In this document: positions 35,972 to 45,039 of the stretch, piece by piece
Layout: each line of letters begins with the position of its first letter
How positions within the stretch are numbered: position 1 is the stretch's first letter
NCBI RefSeq assembly: GCF_900100765.1
Contig: NZ_FNFO01000016.1
Location: 18,475 to 82,474, forward strand
Source: Catalinimonas alkaloidigena
GTDB taxonomy: Bacteria > Bacteroidota > Bacteroidia > Cytophagales > Flexibacteraceae
DNA: 64,000 nt
Direction: 5' to 3'
Position numbers and translations under genes: made by a program
The notes under the pieces: generated by a model
Databases searched by the model: none
Seen by the model: only the letters and a program-made list of their open reading frames with translations
What the model was told of the DNA's origin: nothing

Positions 35972-36550
35972 ATGACCGAACTCGAACACTACATCCGCAG
36001 CTACTTTGGCGTTACGCAAGACGATCTGGCCCAGATTTCCTCGTATTTCGAGCCGACGACCCTGGCCAAAGGCGAGTACTTTCTGAAGGCGGGGCGCTAT
36101 TGCGACAAGCTGAGTTTTATCCGCTCCGGCTTTTTGCGCGTGTTTTCCAACCTGACGGGCCGGGAGGTGACGCAGTGGATCGGCACGAAAGGGTATTTTG
36201 TGACCGATCTGGCCGGACTTATGTTCGAGCAACCCTCTCGGAGTTCGATCCAGGCGCTGTCCGACTGCGAACTGTTCACCATCACGAAGGCCGACTACCT
36301 GGATCTGGGGCGGGTGGTGCCCCACTGGCACGCGTTGGAAAAGCGGTTTCTGGCGCGGTGTTTCATGGCACTGGAGGAGCGCATCCTGCACCTGCTTTCC
36401 CTGCCGGCCGAAGCGCGGTACCGCACCTTATTTGCCCAGGACCGCGAGTTATTCAACCACGTGCCGCTGCAGTACCTGGCCTCGATGATGGGCATGACGC
36501 CCGAAACGCTCAGCCGGTTGCGGAAAAAAAGCCTTGACTACGGCGAGTGA
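35972..36550 (+). CDS. Crp/Fnr family transcriptional regulator with FNR-type recognition helix
   Basis: The 192-residue protein has a cyclic-nucleotide-like beta-roll (FEPTTLAKGEYFLKAGRYCDKLSFIRSGFLRVF), a dimerisation helix (ALEKRFLARCFMALEERILHLLSL) and a C-terminal helix-turn-helix (HVPLQYLASMMGMTPETLSRLRKK). The recognition helix keeps the E..SR triad (E178, S181, R182) that reads TTGAT half-sites in FNR. The N-terminal cysteine cluster of oxygen-sensing FNR is absent, so it should sense something else. A perfect TTGAT-N4-ATCAA site lies 13 bases after its stop and may be its own target controlling the next gene. Confidence 0.88.
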   Translation: MTELEHYIRSYFGVTQDDLAQISSYFEPTTLAKGEYFLKAGRYCDKLSFIRSGFLRVFSNLTGREVTQWIGTKGYFVTDLAGLMFEQPSRSSIQALSDCELFTITKADYLDLGRVVPHWHALEKRFLARCFMALEERILHLLSLPAEARYRTLFAQDRELFNHVPLQYLASMMGMTPETLSRLRKKSLDYGE

Positions 36551-36562
36551 GGGGAGCATTTC

Positions 36563-36606
36563 TTGATCTAGATCAAGTGGACGTGCGCCTTTGCGAAGGA
36601 TCTTTG
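36563..36606 (+). promoter_or_regulatory. Perfect FNR-type box and -7 element before the SRPBCC gene
   Basis: CTTGATCTAGATCAAG (36562-36577) is a complete palindrome containing the FNR consensus TTGAT-N4-ATCAA. A -7-like GATCTTTG follows at 36599-36606 (one mismatch from TAnnTTTG). With transcription starting near 36613 the box would be centred around -43, the usual place for class II activation. The encoded Crp/Fnr regulator upstream has the matching E..SR helix. Confidence 0.6.
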
Positions 36607-36655
36607 CTTCCACAGCAATCGAGCTTCAGCTCATCTCAACGCAAGTCTTTTTCTC

Positions 36656-37096
36656 ATGAAACCGATCAACCAACAAGCCCCCGTCGTTTGTGCGCAATCC
36701 GTGCTGATTCACGCCACGCCCACGCGCGTCTGGCGCGTGCTGTCCGACATTGCGCAGTGGCCTACCTGGCAACGAGACGTCTCCCGCGCGCAACTGCACG
36801 GGCCACTGCAACCCCGCACCACGTTCGACTGGAAAACCGGTGGCATGCACATCCATTCGACGTTGCACACGGTCGAGCCCGAAAAGCGACTCGGCTGGAC
36901 GGGCGAGGTCTTCGGCATCCACGCCGTGCACAACTGGGAATTTGAAGCGAAACCCGGCGGGACGCAAGTCTCGGTGAGCGAAAGCATGGAGGGCCTGCTG
37001 GCCCGTCTTTTCAAAGGCGCTTTCAACCGAACCCTCGCCAAAGGGATGGGGCAATCGCTCCGGGAATTGAAGATCGCTTGCGAGGCGATGGCTTAA
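36656..37096 (+). CDS. SRPBCC (START-like) family protein
   Basis: The 146-residue protein has the helix-grip fold pattern of SRPBCC polyketide-cyclase/dehydratase-like proteins: SVLIHATPTRVWRVLSDIAQWPTWQRDV at the N-terminus, HSTLHTVEPEKRLGWTGEVFGIHAVHNWEFEAKPGGTQVSVSESMEG in the sheet, and a C-terminal helix FNRTLAKGMGQSLRELKIACEAM. These proteins bind small hydrophobic ligands; the ligand is unknown. A perfect FNR-type operator lies about 80 bases upstream, so expression is likely controlled by the Crp/Fnr regulator. Its stop overlaps the stop of the convergent acyltransferase gene by three or four bases. Confidence 0.87.
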   Translation: MKPINQQAPVVCAQSVLIHATPTRVWRVLSDIAQWPTWQRDVSRAQLHGPLQPRTTFDWKTGGMHIHSTLHTVEPEKRLGWTGEVFGIHAVHNWEFEAKPGGTQVSVSESMEGLLARLFKGAFNRTLAKGMGQSLRELKIACEAMA

Positions 37097-38175
37097 CCTT
37101 CCGCACTGAGCGGACGGTAGCGGCGTTTCAGCCGCAAGAAATACCCTTCGTAGAAGCGATACGACACGTGCGCGACTAAAATTGTCAGGCCGATTACCCC
37201 AACGTTGATCGCAACAATGACGAGAGCATCGGGAAGAACCATTTGGGCCGTTAGTTTTAGAAATACGAAAACCATTAGGTTCATCACGATGGCGTGATAC
37301 ATGTAGAGGCCGTAGGAAATTTTTCCCAGGTGCAGTGCCCAGCGGTTTCGGATGGTAAAGAGAGGATCGTAGGCCAGCGTGAAGAGGAGAAAGCCAAACA
37401 GCAGGGTGTTTACTGCGTGGTAGGTCACGAGCGGAAGCGACGTGACCAGATCGGTACAAAAATGGCAGACCGTCACGCCTAGCACTAACACTTGAAACGG
37501 CCGATTGCCCCGTAGCCCCTGTAGCCTGCCTTGTTCGGCCAGTACCGACAAAAGCCCTCCGAACGAAAAGTAGTAGAAGTGGAGGTAAAATGGGTTGGCA
37601 AACGTGGAGAGCAGGCCAAGGCTTACCACAGTAAAGGCCGCCAGAAAGGGCACAAAGAAACTGCTGTGGAGCCACGCCATCGCGGGGGCTACTGCCAGGT
37701 AAAATTGCTCTTCGACGCCGAGCGACCACAGAATGGATAGAATGCCACCGGGGTTATACAAGCTCACAAAAACATTAGGCAGAAAAAACGTGCACAGCAG
37801 GATTCCCTCCACCAGATTGTACTCAATCGGAAACGGAATGCCAAGCAACGGCAGCAGGACATGGTAGAATACGAAACCAAAAATCAGGATCAGGTAGTAG
37901 AGGGGGAAGATGCGCAGGATGCGACGCGTATAAAACTGTCCGATGGCGACCGCCCCCGTCTTTTCTTTCTCTAGGTACAACAGGCGGATGATGAGAAAAC
38001 CGCTCAACGTGAAAAAAGCAAAGACCGCCTCGCTGCCCCGGTGAAAAAGGGGAAAGTTGTCGAAAGCAGGCAAACCCTGATTGTGGGAGAGCTGTGGGAT
38101 GTGGAAGAGAATAACGAGCAGAGCAAGAACAAAACGAAGAGGGTCGAGATTCGGGAGCGAAGGACGCGAATGCAT
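37093..38175 (-). CDS. Acyltransferase 3 (OafA-like) membrane protein
   Basis: The 360-residue protein has the acyltransferase-3 layout of about ten membrane helices with the N-terminal NLDPLRFVLALLVILFH, the RR..RI(F/L)P.YY motif (TRRILRIFPLYYLIL) and SILWSLGVEEQFYL. Enzymes of this family transfer acetyl or other acyl groups onto sugars of cell-surface polymers or antibiotics. The first catalytic histidine is present (FH in the first helix). The start MHSRPSLPNLDPLRF at 38175 is preferred to 38283, whose extra 36 residues are not membrane-like. No polysaccharide genes are adjacent, so the acceptor is unknown. Confidence 0.9.
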   Translation of the reverse strand: MHSRPSLPNLDPLRFVLALLVILFHIPQLSHNQGLPAFDNFPLFHRGSEAVFAFFTLSGFLIIRLLYLEKEKTGAVAIGQFYTRRILRIFPLYYLILIFGFVFYHVLLPLLGIPFPIEYNLVEGILLCTFFLPNVFVSLYNPGGILSILWSLGVEEQFYLAVAPAMAWLHSSFFVPFLAAFTVVSLGLLSTFANPFYLHFYYFSFGGLLSVLAEQGRLQGLRGNRPFQVLVLGVTVCHFCTDLVTSLPLVTYHAVNTLLFGFLLFTLAYDPLFTIRNRWALHLGKISYGLYMYHAIVMNLMVFVFLKLTAQMVLPDALVIVAINVGVIGLTILVAHVSYRFYEGYFLRLKRRYRPLSAEG

Positions 38176-38481
38176 ACGGTCTGAAAAAGGCCGCTCCAAA
38201 ACCGAAGCGGTAGAAAAACGTGCCTTAAAAGTCGGGAAACTATTAAAACTTTCGCAGATCAACTGCACAAGAACCCCAAGCATTAACAGTCAGCCCCATC
38301 CGGAAGCAGTAAAAGGTCCTGCCTACGAAGGCACCAGGGGTTGATTTTCTGTCGAAGCGAAAGTAGATCAGTAGCACCCCATCTTTTGTTGATAAAGCGT
38401 CTGGCCTTTCCGAATACTCAGGACGTAACGCCCGGTTCCCCCTCTCAGCGAGTATTGTGATTGCTGGGGCGAGTTTACAAT
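38176..38481. other. Intergenic region between the acyltransferase and the FtsX permease array
   Basis: This 306-base gap lies upstream of the acyltransferase gene and downstream of the first array permease (both minus strand). The half next to the permease carries a remnant of a T9SS sorting domain (separate entry). The other half should hold the acyltransferase promoter, but no clear TTG/TAnnTTTG pair is visible. No RNA gene is seen. Confidence 0.55.
38368..38463 (-). pseudogene. Remnant of a T9SS sorting-domain tail
   Basis: Read on the minus strand this stretch translates as ...QSQYSLRGGTGRYVLSI RKGQTLYQQKMGCY and then TGA. GRYVLSI.KGQTLYQQK matches the last strands of a type A T9SS sorting domain. 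The piece has no start codon of its own, lies in the same frame as the permease directly upstream, and is separated from it only by the permease stop TAG. It is most simply a decayed 3' end of a lost secreted-protein gene. Confidence 0.4.
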
Positions 38482-40902
38482 CTATTCGTTTTTAAGTGAA
38501 TGCACCGGATTGCTGCGGGCGGCGCGCACGCTTTGGAAGCTGACCGTCAGCCAGGCCACCACCAGGGCAGTCAGGCCGGCGAGGAGGAACCACAGCGGGT
38601 TGAGCGGAATGCGGTAGGCGAATCCGGAGAGCCACTGGTGCATGCCCCACCACGCCACCGGAATGCCGATCAGCAGCGAACCCAGTACCAGAAAGGTAAA
38701 CTCGCGGTTCAGCAGAATCACGATGTCGGCGATGGAGGCTCCCAGCACCTTGCGGACGCCGATTTCTTTCGTGCGTTGCGAAACCGTGTGGGCCACCAGG
38801 CCGATCAACCCCAGGCAGGCAATGAGCAGCGCCACGCCCGCGAAAAAGCGAAACAGCTTCCCGATGCGCTCTTCGCGCTGGTACAGCGTCGCCAGGTGGT
38901 CGTCCAGAAACTGGTACGAGTAAACGTACTCGGGATAGAGGCCGCTCCAGACGTCCTGCACCTGCGCGAGGGTTTCAGGAACGCGGTCGGGCGCAAGTTG
39001 CACCATGGCCGAGAGGTAAAACGGAGGGAAGTTCAGCATCACCATCGGCGTGATGCGGTTGTGCAGGGAAGACAGGTGAAAATCTTTCGTCACCCCGACA
39101 ATCTCCCCCTGGTAATCGTACAGGCCGATGACGTACCGGTGGCCCAGGGCCGCTTCCGGCGTCAGTCCCAGGGTTTTGACCAAGGCTTCGTTGACCACCA
39201 TCGGCACGACCGAGCCGTCGGCTGGTATCGTATCCTGCATCTGCATTTCGTCAGAAAGGGTGAGCCACCGGCCCGCCGCCAGTTGCAGATCGAACATCGC
39301 TGGGTATTCTGCATCGACGGTTTTTACGTCGATGGAAATGCGTTCGTTCGGCGTCGCGGGGTCCGGGGTAAGATTGGTCGTGAACTGCATTTCGGAAACC
39401 GGTGTGCCGACGCCCAGGGAAACGGCCTGCACGCCCGGCACCCGCCGCAGCCGTTCGGCCAGCTGCGTACTGACCTGTTGCTGCGGGAGCGGCAGGTTGA
39501 TGATCAGGTCACGGCGGAACCCCAGGTCGCGGTTCTGGAAATACCGCAGTTGCCGCCCGACGATGAACATGCCCGCCAACAGCGCCACCGACACGGCAAA
39601 TTGGGCGATCACCAGCGAGCGTCGCAGCCACAGGCCACCGGGCGTAACGCTGCCCCGTTGCCCTTTTAACACGGCCGTGGGGCGGTAACCCGACAGGACA
39701 AATGCCGGATACAGGCCGCTCAGCACCGTCAGGAGGAGCGTCAGAAGCGCGAGAAACCCGAGGAGGCGCGGGCTGGTGATGAGTCGCTCCGTAAGCGGCT
39801 GTTCCAGGAAACCGTTGACCAGGGGTAGCATCAGTTCGGCCAGCAGAAGTCCCGACAGGGATGCGAGTACGGTCATGACCGCCGTTTCGGTCAGAAACTG
39901 CCGGATCAGTTGCAGGCGCTCTGCCCCAATGGCTTTGCGGACGCCCACCTCGCGGGCGCGGCGAACGCCCTGCGCTGTGGCCAGGTTCACAAAGTTGATC
40001 GCCGCCACGGCCAGCACCAGCAGCCCCACCATTGAGAAAAACCACAGGTACGTCGTACTGACCGTCGGGCCGACGTTCGAGCCCGCGTACGTTTCATCGG
40101 AGCGGATGGTCAGCAGCGGTTGCAGGGCAAACGTATGACGCTCGGCGTTATTCGGGGGGAGGTACTTTTTACCGAACGCGGCCAGTCGGTCGGTGTACGC
40201 AGCGGGGTGCGTTCCCTCGGGAAGAATCACGTACACGAAACCCGCCATGCGCAATCCCCAGCGGTCGGTGGGGAACCCCAGCACTTTTTCGGACAGGGCT
40301 TCGCGCGCGATCAGCATCCGCACGGGCAGGTGCATGTTATCCGCCGGGTCGCGCATAAGGCCGCGTACGGTAAGATCGACTTCGTTGTCGTAGCGGAACG
40401 TTTGCCCCATCGGGTCGGCGTTGCCAAAGAGTTTCTGCGCCAGACTTTCGGCCAGGATCACCCCGTCGGCGTAGGCCAGCGCCGTTTTCCCTTCGCCGCG
40501 GATCAGGTCGAACGACAGGATGTCGAGCAGTTGCGGCTCGGCGAAAACCACCCCGTTCTCCTCGAACTTTTGTCCGTCGGCCAGCGTCAACTGGTGGTCG
40601 TCGCCTTGCGCGTGAATCCCCGCCACCTGCAGCTCCGGAAACTCTTCCCGCAGGGCTTCTGCCAGCGGGTAGGGCGTGGTCGCTCCCATTTCCTCGCCGT
40701 TGGGCGTTCGCGTCCGCTCCACCACCCGGTAGGTCCGCTCCGGAAGCGGATGCTGCCGATCGAAACTCCGTTCGTGCGTCACAAACAGGTATACCAGCAG
40801 ACAGCAGGCGATGCCCGCCGCCAGACCCGTCACGTTGAGCAGGGTAAACAGCGACTGTTTGCGGAGGTGGCGGAAGGCAATCAAAAGGTCGTTACGGAAC
40901 AT
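38482..40902 (-). CDS. Orphan MacB/FtsX-type ABC permease (array member 1)
   Basis: The 806-residue protein has the double MacB_PCD/FtsX architecture: first helix in LLNVTGLAAGIACCLLVYLFVTHERSFDR, first FtsX block with FVNLATAQGVRRAREVGVRKAIGAERLQLIRQFLTET, and second block with RTKEIGVRKVLGASIADIVILLNREF, ending SNPVHSLKNE. It is the most downstream member, in the transcription direction, of the minus-strand array 38.5-51.5 kb. No ATPase or membrane-fusion partner is encoded in the window. Bacteroidota carry many such orphan permeases; some systems of this fold transmit mechanical force and do not transport. Substrate unknown. A 240-base spacer with inverted repeats separates it from the next member. 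Confidence 0.92.
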   Translation of the reverse strand: MFRNDLLIAFRHLRKQSLFTLLNVTGLAAGIACCLLVYLFVTHERSFDRQHPLPERTYRVVERTRTPNGEEMGATTPYPLAEALREEFPELQVAGIHAQGDDHQLTLADGQKFEENGVVFAEPQLLDILSFDLIRGEGKTALAYADGVILAESLAQKLFGNADPMGQTFRYDNEVDLTVRGLMRDPADNMHLPVRMLIAREALSEKVLGFPTDRWGLRMAGFVYVILPEGTHPAAYTDRLAAFGKKYLPPNNAERHTFALQPLLTIRSDETYAGSNVGPTVSTTYLWFFSMVGLLVLAVAAINFVNLATAQGVRRAREVGVRKAIGAERLQLIRQFLTETAVMTVLASLSGLLLAELMLPLVNGFLEQPLTERLITSPRLLGFLALLTLLLTVLSGLYPAFVLSGYRPTAVLKGQRGSVTPGGLWLRRSLVIAQFAVSVALLAGMFIVGRQLRYFQNRDLGFRRDLIINLPLPQQQVSTQLAERLRRVPGVQAVSLGVGTPVSEMQFTTNLTPDPATPNERISIDVKTVDAEYPAMFDLQLAAGRWLTLSDEMQMQDTIPADGSVVPMVVNEALVKTLGLTPEAALGHRYVIGLYDYQGEIVGVTKDFHLSSLHNRITPMVMLNFPPFYLSAMVQLAPDRVPETLAQVQDVWSGLYPEYVYSYQFLDDHLATLYQREERIGKLFRFFAGVALLIACLGLIGLVAHTVSQRTKEIGVRKVLGASIADIVILLNREFTFLVLGSLLIGIPVAWWGMHQWLSGFAYRIPLNPLWFLLAGLTALVVAWLTVSFQSVRAARSNPVHSLKNE

Positions 40903-40968
40903 GGCGATCTATTGAGTTTGGAAGGTGGTAAGGGTAGAAGGTTACTGAGTTCAGAGTTATCGAGTTTA

Positions 40969-41108
40969 AAGTTCTGAGTTCTGAGTTTAAAGCTCAAGCC
41001 GGGCGACTTAAAGTGCGTTTGCGACGATGCGTCACACTTCGTTTCCCAACTGCGAATTGCCAACCGCCCACTGAAGACTGTAAATTCTAAACTCAAAACT
41101 CAGAACTT
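40969..41108. repeat. Spacer bounded by 20-bp imperfect inverted repeats
   Basis: Bases 40969-40988 (AAGTTCTGAGTT, C, TGAGTTT) are complementary to 41089-41108 with a single mismatch. The enclosed 100 bases are not coding. The arms are made of the AACTC/TTTAAA words that also fill the other permease spacers. Confidence 0.65.
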
Positions 41109-41141
41109 CTTCCGCTCCGCGCCTCGCGCCATTCAATCATT

Positions 41142-43586
41142 TCATTCGCTCCTGAGCGAACGGACCGGATTGCTACGGGCGGCCTTTAGCGATTGCAGCC
41201 CCACGCTCAGCAGCGCTACGACCAGGGCGGCACCTCCCGCCAGGGCGAACGGCTGCCAGCTCAGGTCAGTGCGGTACGCGAAGGCATCGAGCCAGCGGTG
41301 CATGATCCACAGCGAGAGCGGGACCGACACCAGAAAGGCCACGCCCACCAGCAGCGCGAACTCGCGGGACAGAAGCAGGACAATCTGCGATACTGAAGCC
41401 CCCAGTACTTTGCGGACGCCGATTTCTTTCGTGCGCTGGGTGGCGGTGTAGGTGGCCAGCCCAACCAGACCCAGGCAGGCGATGAAAATGGCCAGCCCGG
41501 CAAAGGCCATGAAGATGGACCCCAGCCGCTGTTCGGTGCGGTACGTTTCCGTGAACCGGTCGTCGAGGAACGAGTAGGCGAACGGCTGCCCCGGAGCCAG
41601 CGCTTTCCACTTGGTTTCCAGGGCCGTAATCAGTTGAGGCAGGTCGCGGGTCTGGGCACGAACCGATAAACTTCCCTGACTCCGCCCCAGGCGCATGCCC
41701 AGCGGACCGATGTGCTGACGGAGCGATTCGAAGTGGAAATCTTTCACGACGCCGATGATCGTGAGGCTTTCGGTCGCGCCCGTCCGGAAGTCGGTGATGC
41801 TGCTCAGGCGTTGACCGATCGGGTTCTCAAACCCAAAGGCACGGGCGGCCGACTCGTTCAGGAGAATGGCCGACGAGTCGCTGGGGAAGTCGACCGAGAA
41901 GTCGCGGCCCGCCACGATCTCCATGCCGAAGGTGTTGATGTAGTCGTGGTCGACAAACCAGTTTTGCATCGAAACGGCCGCTTCCTGATCGGTATTTCCT
42001 TCGGGGAACAGCGGACTGTCGTTGCGGTACGAGGGCACGGGCAGGTACCCTGTCACCGAGGCGTTCACCACCCCGGGCAGTTTTTTGATCTCTTCCTTGA
42101 ACGACTGCACCTGGTTGCCCATCGCGTACACGTCGTTGATCAACAGCACCTGTTCTTTGTTGAATCCCAGCTTTTTCTGTTGAATGTACTGCAATTGCCG
42201 CCCGACCACGAGTGTGCCGATGATCAGCACGATGGAGGTGACGAACTGAAATACGACCAGCCCCTTCCGCAGAAACGCCCCCCGCGAGGCGCTGACGACC
42301 TGCCCCTTCAGAACGCGGATCGGCTGGAAGGCCGACAGGAAAAACGCCGGGTAGCTGCCCGCCAGCAGGCCCACCACCAGCGCCCCGACCAGCAGCAGCG
42401 GTAGCGTCCAGGGAGTGCCCACCAGCGACAGCGTCAGGGTTTTGTTGGTGAAGTTGTTGTAAAACGGCAGCACCAGTTGCACCAGGGCGACGGCCAGCAC
42501 AAAGGCCACGGCACTGACCAGCACCGACTCGCTGAGAAACTGCCCGACGAGTTGCTGCCGCAGCGAGCCCACGGCTTTGCGAATGCCCACTTCCTTGGCG
42601 CGCATCGCGGCGCGGGCCGTGGCCAGGTTCATGAAGTTGATGCAGGCCAGCAGGAGGATGAACGCCGCAATGGCCGAGAAGATCCACACGTACAAAATGC
42701 TGCCGTTCGGTTCCAGCTCGGCCGTGAGGTCGGAATGCAGGTGGATGTCGGTGAGGGGCTGGAGGGTGTATACCAGCTTGTTGCCCGAAGCTTCAAACGC
42801 TTCTGTGTCGTTCACGCCCAGCACTTGCGCGGCCTGCGGCAGGATATGGGTCTCGATCAGGTGTGGCATTTTGGCTTCCAGTGCAGGGGCCGCGGCCGGA
42901 TCGGTCAGCAGCACGTACGTGACGAAGTTGTGGCTCAGCCAGTTGTCCTGTCGGCTCTCTTCCAGCGAAACCATCGACAGAAACACGTCGAAGTGAAAGT
43001 GGGTATTGGAAGGCAGGTCGGGTACCACGCCCGTCACTCGGTAGTCGACTTCGTTGTCCAGCACCAAGGTCTGGCCGAGGATGCTCTCGCCTTTGTCCAG
43101 TTCAGGACCGAAATAGCGCCGGGCGGCCGATTCGCTCAACAGCAGCGTCTGGGGTTCGCGCAGCGCCTGTTGTGGATTGCCTTGCAACATCGGCAGCTGA
43201 AATACCTGGAAGAGTGTGCTGTCGGCGTAGATCACCTTTTCTTCCTTCAGGTTCTCCTGCGTGCCCCGCCGCACCAGAAACGAACCCTGTTCGCGGAACC
43301 GTACGCTGGCTTCCACTTCCGGGTAATCCCGCGCCAGGGTTTCGGCCATCGGGTCCTGCACCACCGCGCCGTACATGTGGTTGCCCCCAAACAGGATTTC
43401 GCTCTTCACCCGGAAGATGCGCTCGGCGTTGGGAAAGTGGCGGTCGTAGCTCAGCTCGTCCTGCACAAACAGCACGATCAACAGGCAACAGGCCACGCCG
43501 ACGGCCAGACCCAGGATGTTGATAAAGGAGTAGCCTTTCTGTTTGCGGAGGTTCCGCCAGGCGGTGAGGAAGTAATTGCGAAGCAT
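41142..43586 (-). CDS. Orphan MacB/FtsX-type ABC permease (array member 2)
   Basis: The 814-residue protein starts MLRNYFLTAWRNLRKQKGYSFINILGLAVGVACCLLIVLFVQDE, the common N-terminus of this family, and contains the first FtsX block FMNLATARAAMRAKEVGIRKAVGSLRQQLVGQFLSES and the second TQRTKEIGVRKVLGASVSQIVLLLSREFALLVG, ending SNPVRSLRSE. Start 43586 was chosen over the non-homologous extension from 43673. The T9SS-sorted Asp-box gene lies 10 bases upstream, on the same strand, so this permease may be co-transcribed with it. No ATPase partner is present. Function unknown beyond the family role. Confidence 0.92.
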   Translation of the reverse strand: MLRNYFLTAWRNLRKQKGYSFINILGLAVGVACCLLIVLFVQDELSYDRHFPNAERIFRVKSEILFGGNHMYGAVVQDPMAETLARDYPEVEASVRFREQGSFLVRRGTQENLKEEKVIYADSTLFQVFQLPMLQGNPQQALREPQTLLLSESAARRYFGPELDKGESILGQTLVLDNEVDYRVTGVVPDLPSNTHFHFDVFLSMVSLEESRQDNWLSHNFVTYVLLTDPAAAPALEAKMPHLIETHILPQAAQVLGVNDTEAFEASGNKLVYTLQPLTDIHLHSDLTAELEPNGSILYVWIFSAIAAFILLLACINFMNLATARAAMRAKEVGIRKAVGSLRQQLVGQFLSESVLVSAVAFVLAVALVQLVLPFYNNFTNKTLTLSLVGTPWTLPLLLVGALVVGLLAGSYPAFFLSAFQPIRVLKGQVVSASRGAFLRKGLVVFQFVTSIVLIIGTLVVGRQLQYIQQKKLGFNKEQVLLINDVYAMGNQVQSFKEEIKKLPGVVNASVTGYLPVPSYRNDSPLFPEGNTDQEAAVSMQNWFVDHDYINTFGMEIVAGRDFSVDFPSDSSAILLNESAARAFGFENPIGQRLSSITDFRTGATESLTIIGVVKDFHFESLRQHIGPLGMRLGRSQGSLSVRAQTRDLPQLITALETKWKALAPGQPFAYSFLDDRFTETYRTEQRLGSIFMAFAGLAIFIACLGLVGLATYTATQRTKEIGVRKVLGASVSQIVLLLSREFALLVGVAFLVSVPLSLWIMHRWLDAFAYRTDLSWQPFALAGGAALVVALLSVGLQSLKAARSNPVRSLRSE

Positions 43587-43596
43587 ACCTTGAGCG

Positions 43597-45003
43597 TTAG
43601 TGTGAAGAAGTGAGCACAACCCGCGTGTGGAAGTGCCGTTGACGTTGCGTGACCGACAGCAGGTAAACCCCACGGGGCAAGCCCGCTACCGGGAAGGTGA
43701 CGTGCCCGCCCGACGGCTGCCGTTCGGTTTGGCCGACGGTCCGTCCGGTGAGGTCTTGCAGCAGGAGGCGGACGGGGGCCGCGTCGGACACGTGTACGGA
43801 AATGAAGTCGTCCGCCGGATTGGGAAAGACGGAGACGGCCCACGCGAACTCATCTTGCGGAGCGCTCGTCGGGGTGCGTTGGCTATGGTCCGTGAAGTAA
43901 ACCCGGTGGTCGCCTTCCTGCACGACGAATATACGCCCGTCGTGTTGCCGGGCAAATTGACACTGGTGATAGCGCGGACCGACCGGATACAGCGGCACGG
44001 ACTGCCACGGCGCTTGCCCGTCGTCGGATACAAAGATACTGCCGTTGGTGGGTGTGGCCATCGTGCGCCGGTTGACGTACACATGGCCCCGGTCGGGCAC
44101 AAAAAGCAGGTTGTGAATTTCGGGGTAATCCCACGCGTACCCGATGGGAACCACCTGTTTGTGCTGCCAGGGCAGGGCGGCCACCGCCCCCTCGAACGAG
44201 TGGACGAGGGTGACCTGCGTGCTGGCCGAACCAAAGGCCCCGCCGTAGCTGAGGTACAGGGAATCGTCCGGCGCGACGTCCAGCGCGAAAATCTGCACAA
44301 TGCTGCTTTCGTTCGGGGCACTGCCGCCCGTTTCGAACCGGGGCGTCGGCATGGGGTACCAGCTGGTTCCTTCGTCGGTCGAGTACAGCAGACGCCCGTC
44401 GCGGGCATGGTATTCGTTCACGGCAGCAAACAGCCGCCCCTGCCGGTCGCGGGCGAGGTGGGCGACGTACCGTCCGCTGCCGAGGCCCAGGTCCAGCGCC
44501 TGCCAGGTCGCCCCCCGATCCACCGAGCGGAAGATCCCCGCCCCGCGGAACAATCCCGAATCGTTCGGCCCTTCGACCAGATCGCCCGTGGCAGCAAATA
44601 AGGTGTCTTCTCCCACCACGAGCAGATCGGTCACCGAAAACGTGGTTTCAAGGGGCGTCGACGACCAACTTTCGCCTCCGTTGTCCGAGCGGTACAAGGC
44701 ATTGGCGCCCACCAGGGCGTATACCGTGCCCTGGGGCGTAATTGCCAGAAAGGAGACCGGAAGGTCCTCTAGCGGCAGCACCGCTTCCCAGGTCATGCCC
44801 CGGTCGTGACTACGAAAAATCCCTTCTTCTACGGTGCCTACCCATATATCGTCGGTCGTCGGATCCTGCGCGATGCTCAGGTTGCCTAATCCGGTTGAAG
44901 CCACGGGGGTAGCGGTCGTTTCGCTCCAGAAGGGCGAGGGCACTTGTGCCCCTCCCCGCAGGGAAAGGCCGATCAGAAGTACGAGGGTAAGCAAACGCAG
45001 CAT
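43597..45003 (-). CDS. T9SS-sorted Asp-box (sialidase/VPS10-like) beta-propeller protein
   Basis: The 468-residue protein has a signal peptide (MLRLLTLVLLIGLSLRGGAQ), at least four Asp-box turns (SHDRGMTW, SDNGGESW, SVDRGATW, STDEGTSW) on the blades of a beta-propeller, and a C-terminal type A T9SS sorting domain (SVFPNPADDFISVHV...LQDLTGRTV...LPRGVYLLSVTQRQ). It should be exported across the outer membrane. Asp-box propellers occur in sialidases, but no sialidase catalytic Arg triad is obvious, so I call it only a propeller. It sits inside the permease array, between members 2 and 3, with only 10 bases to the permease downstream. Confidence 0.85.
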   Translation of the reverse strand: MLRLLTLVLLIGLSLRGGAQVPSPFWSETTATPVASTGLGNLSIAQDPTTDDIWVGTVEEGIFRSHDRGMTWEAVLPLEDLPVSFLAITPQGTVYALVGANALYRSDNGGESWSSTPLETTFSVTDLLVVGEDTLFAATGDLVEGPNDSGLFRGAGIFRSVDRGATWQALDLGLGSGRYVAHLARDRQGRLFAAVNEYHARDGRLLYSTDEGTSWYPMPTPRFETGGSAPNESSIVQIFALDVAPDDSLYLSYGGAFGSASTQVTLVHSFEGAVAALPWQHKQVVPIGYAWDYPEIHNLLFVPDRGHVYVNRRTMATPTNGSIFVSDDGQAPWQSVPLYPVGPRYHQCQFARQHDGRIFVVQEGDHRVYFTDHSQRTPTSAPQDEFAWAVSVFPNPADDFISVHVSDAAPVRLLLQDLTGRTVGQTERQPSGGHVTFPVAGLPRGVYLLSVTQRQRHFHTRVVLTSSH

Positions 45004-45039
45004 GGGTTGGTTGGGAGTCGTTAAAAGGTTGCAGGTTTA

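Noticed and set aside
43597..45003. Sialidase call for the Asp-box protein
   Set aside because: Asp-boxes alone define the propeller turns; the catalytic arginine triad and FRIP-type motif of sialidases were not seen.
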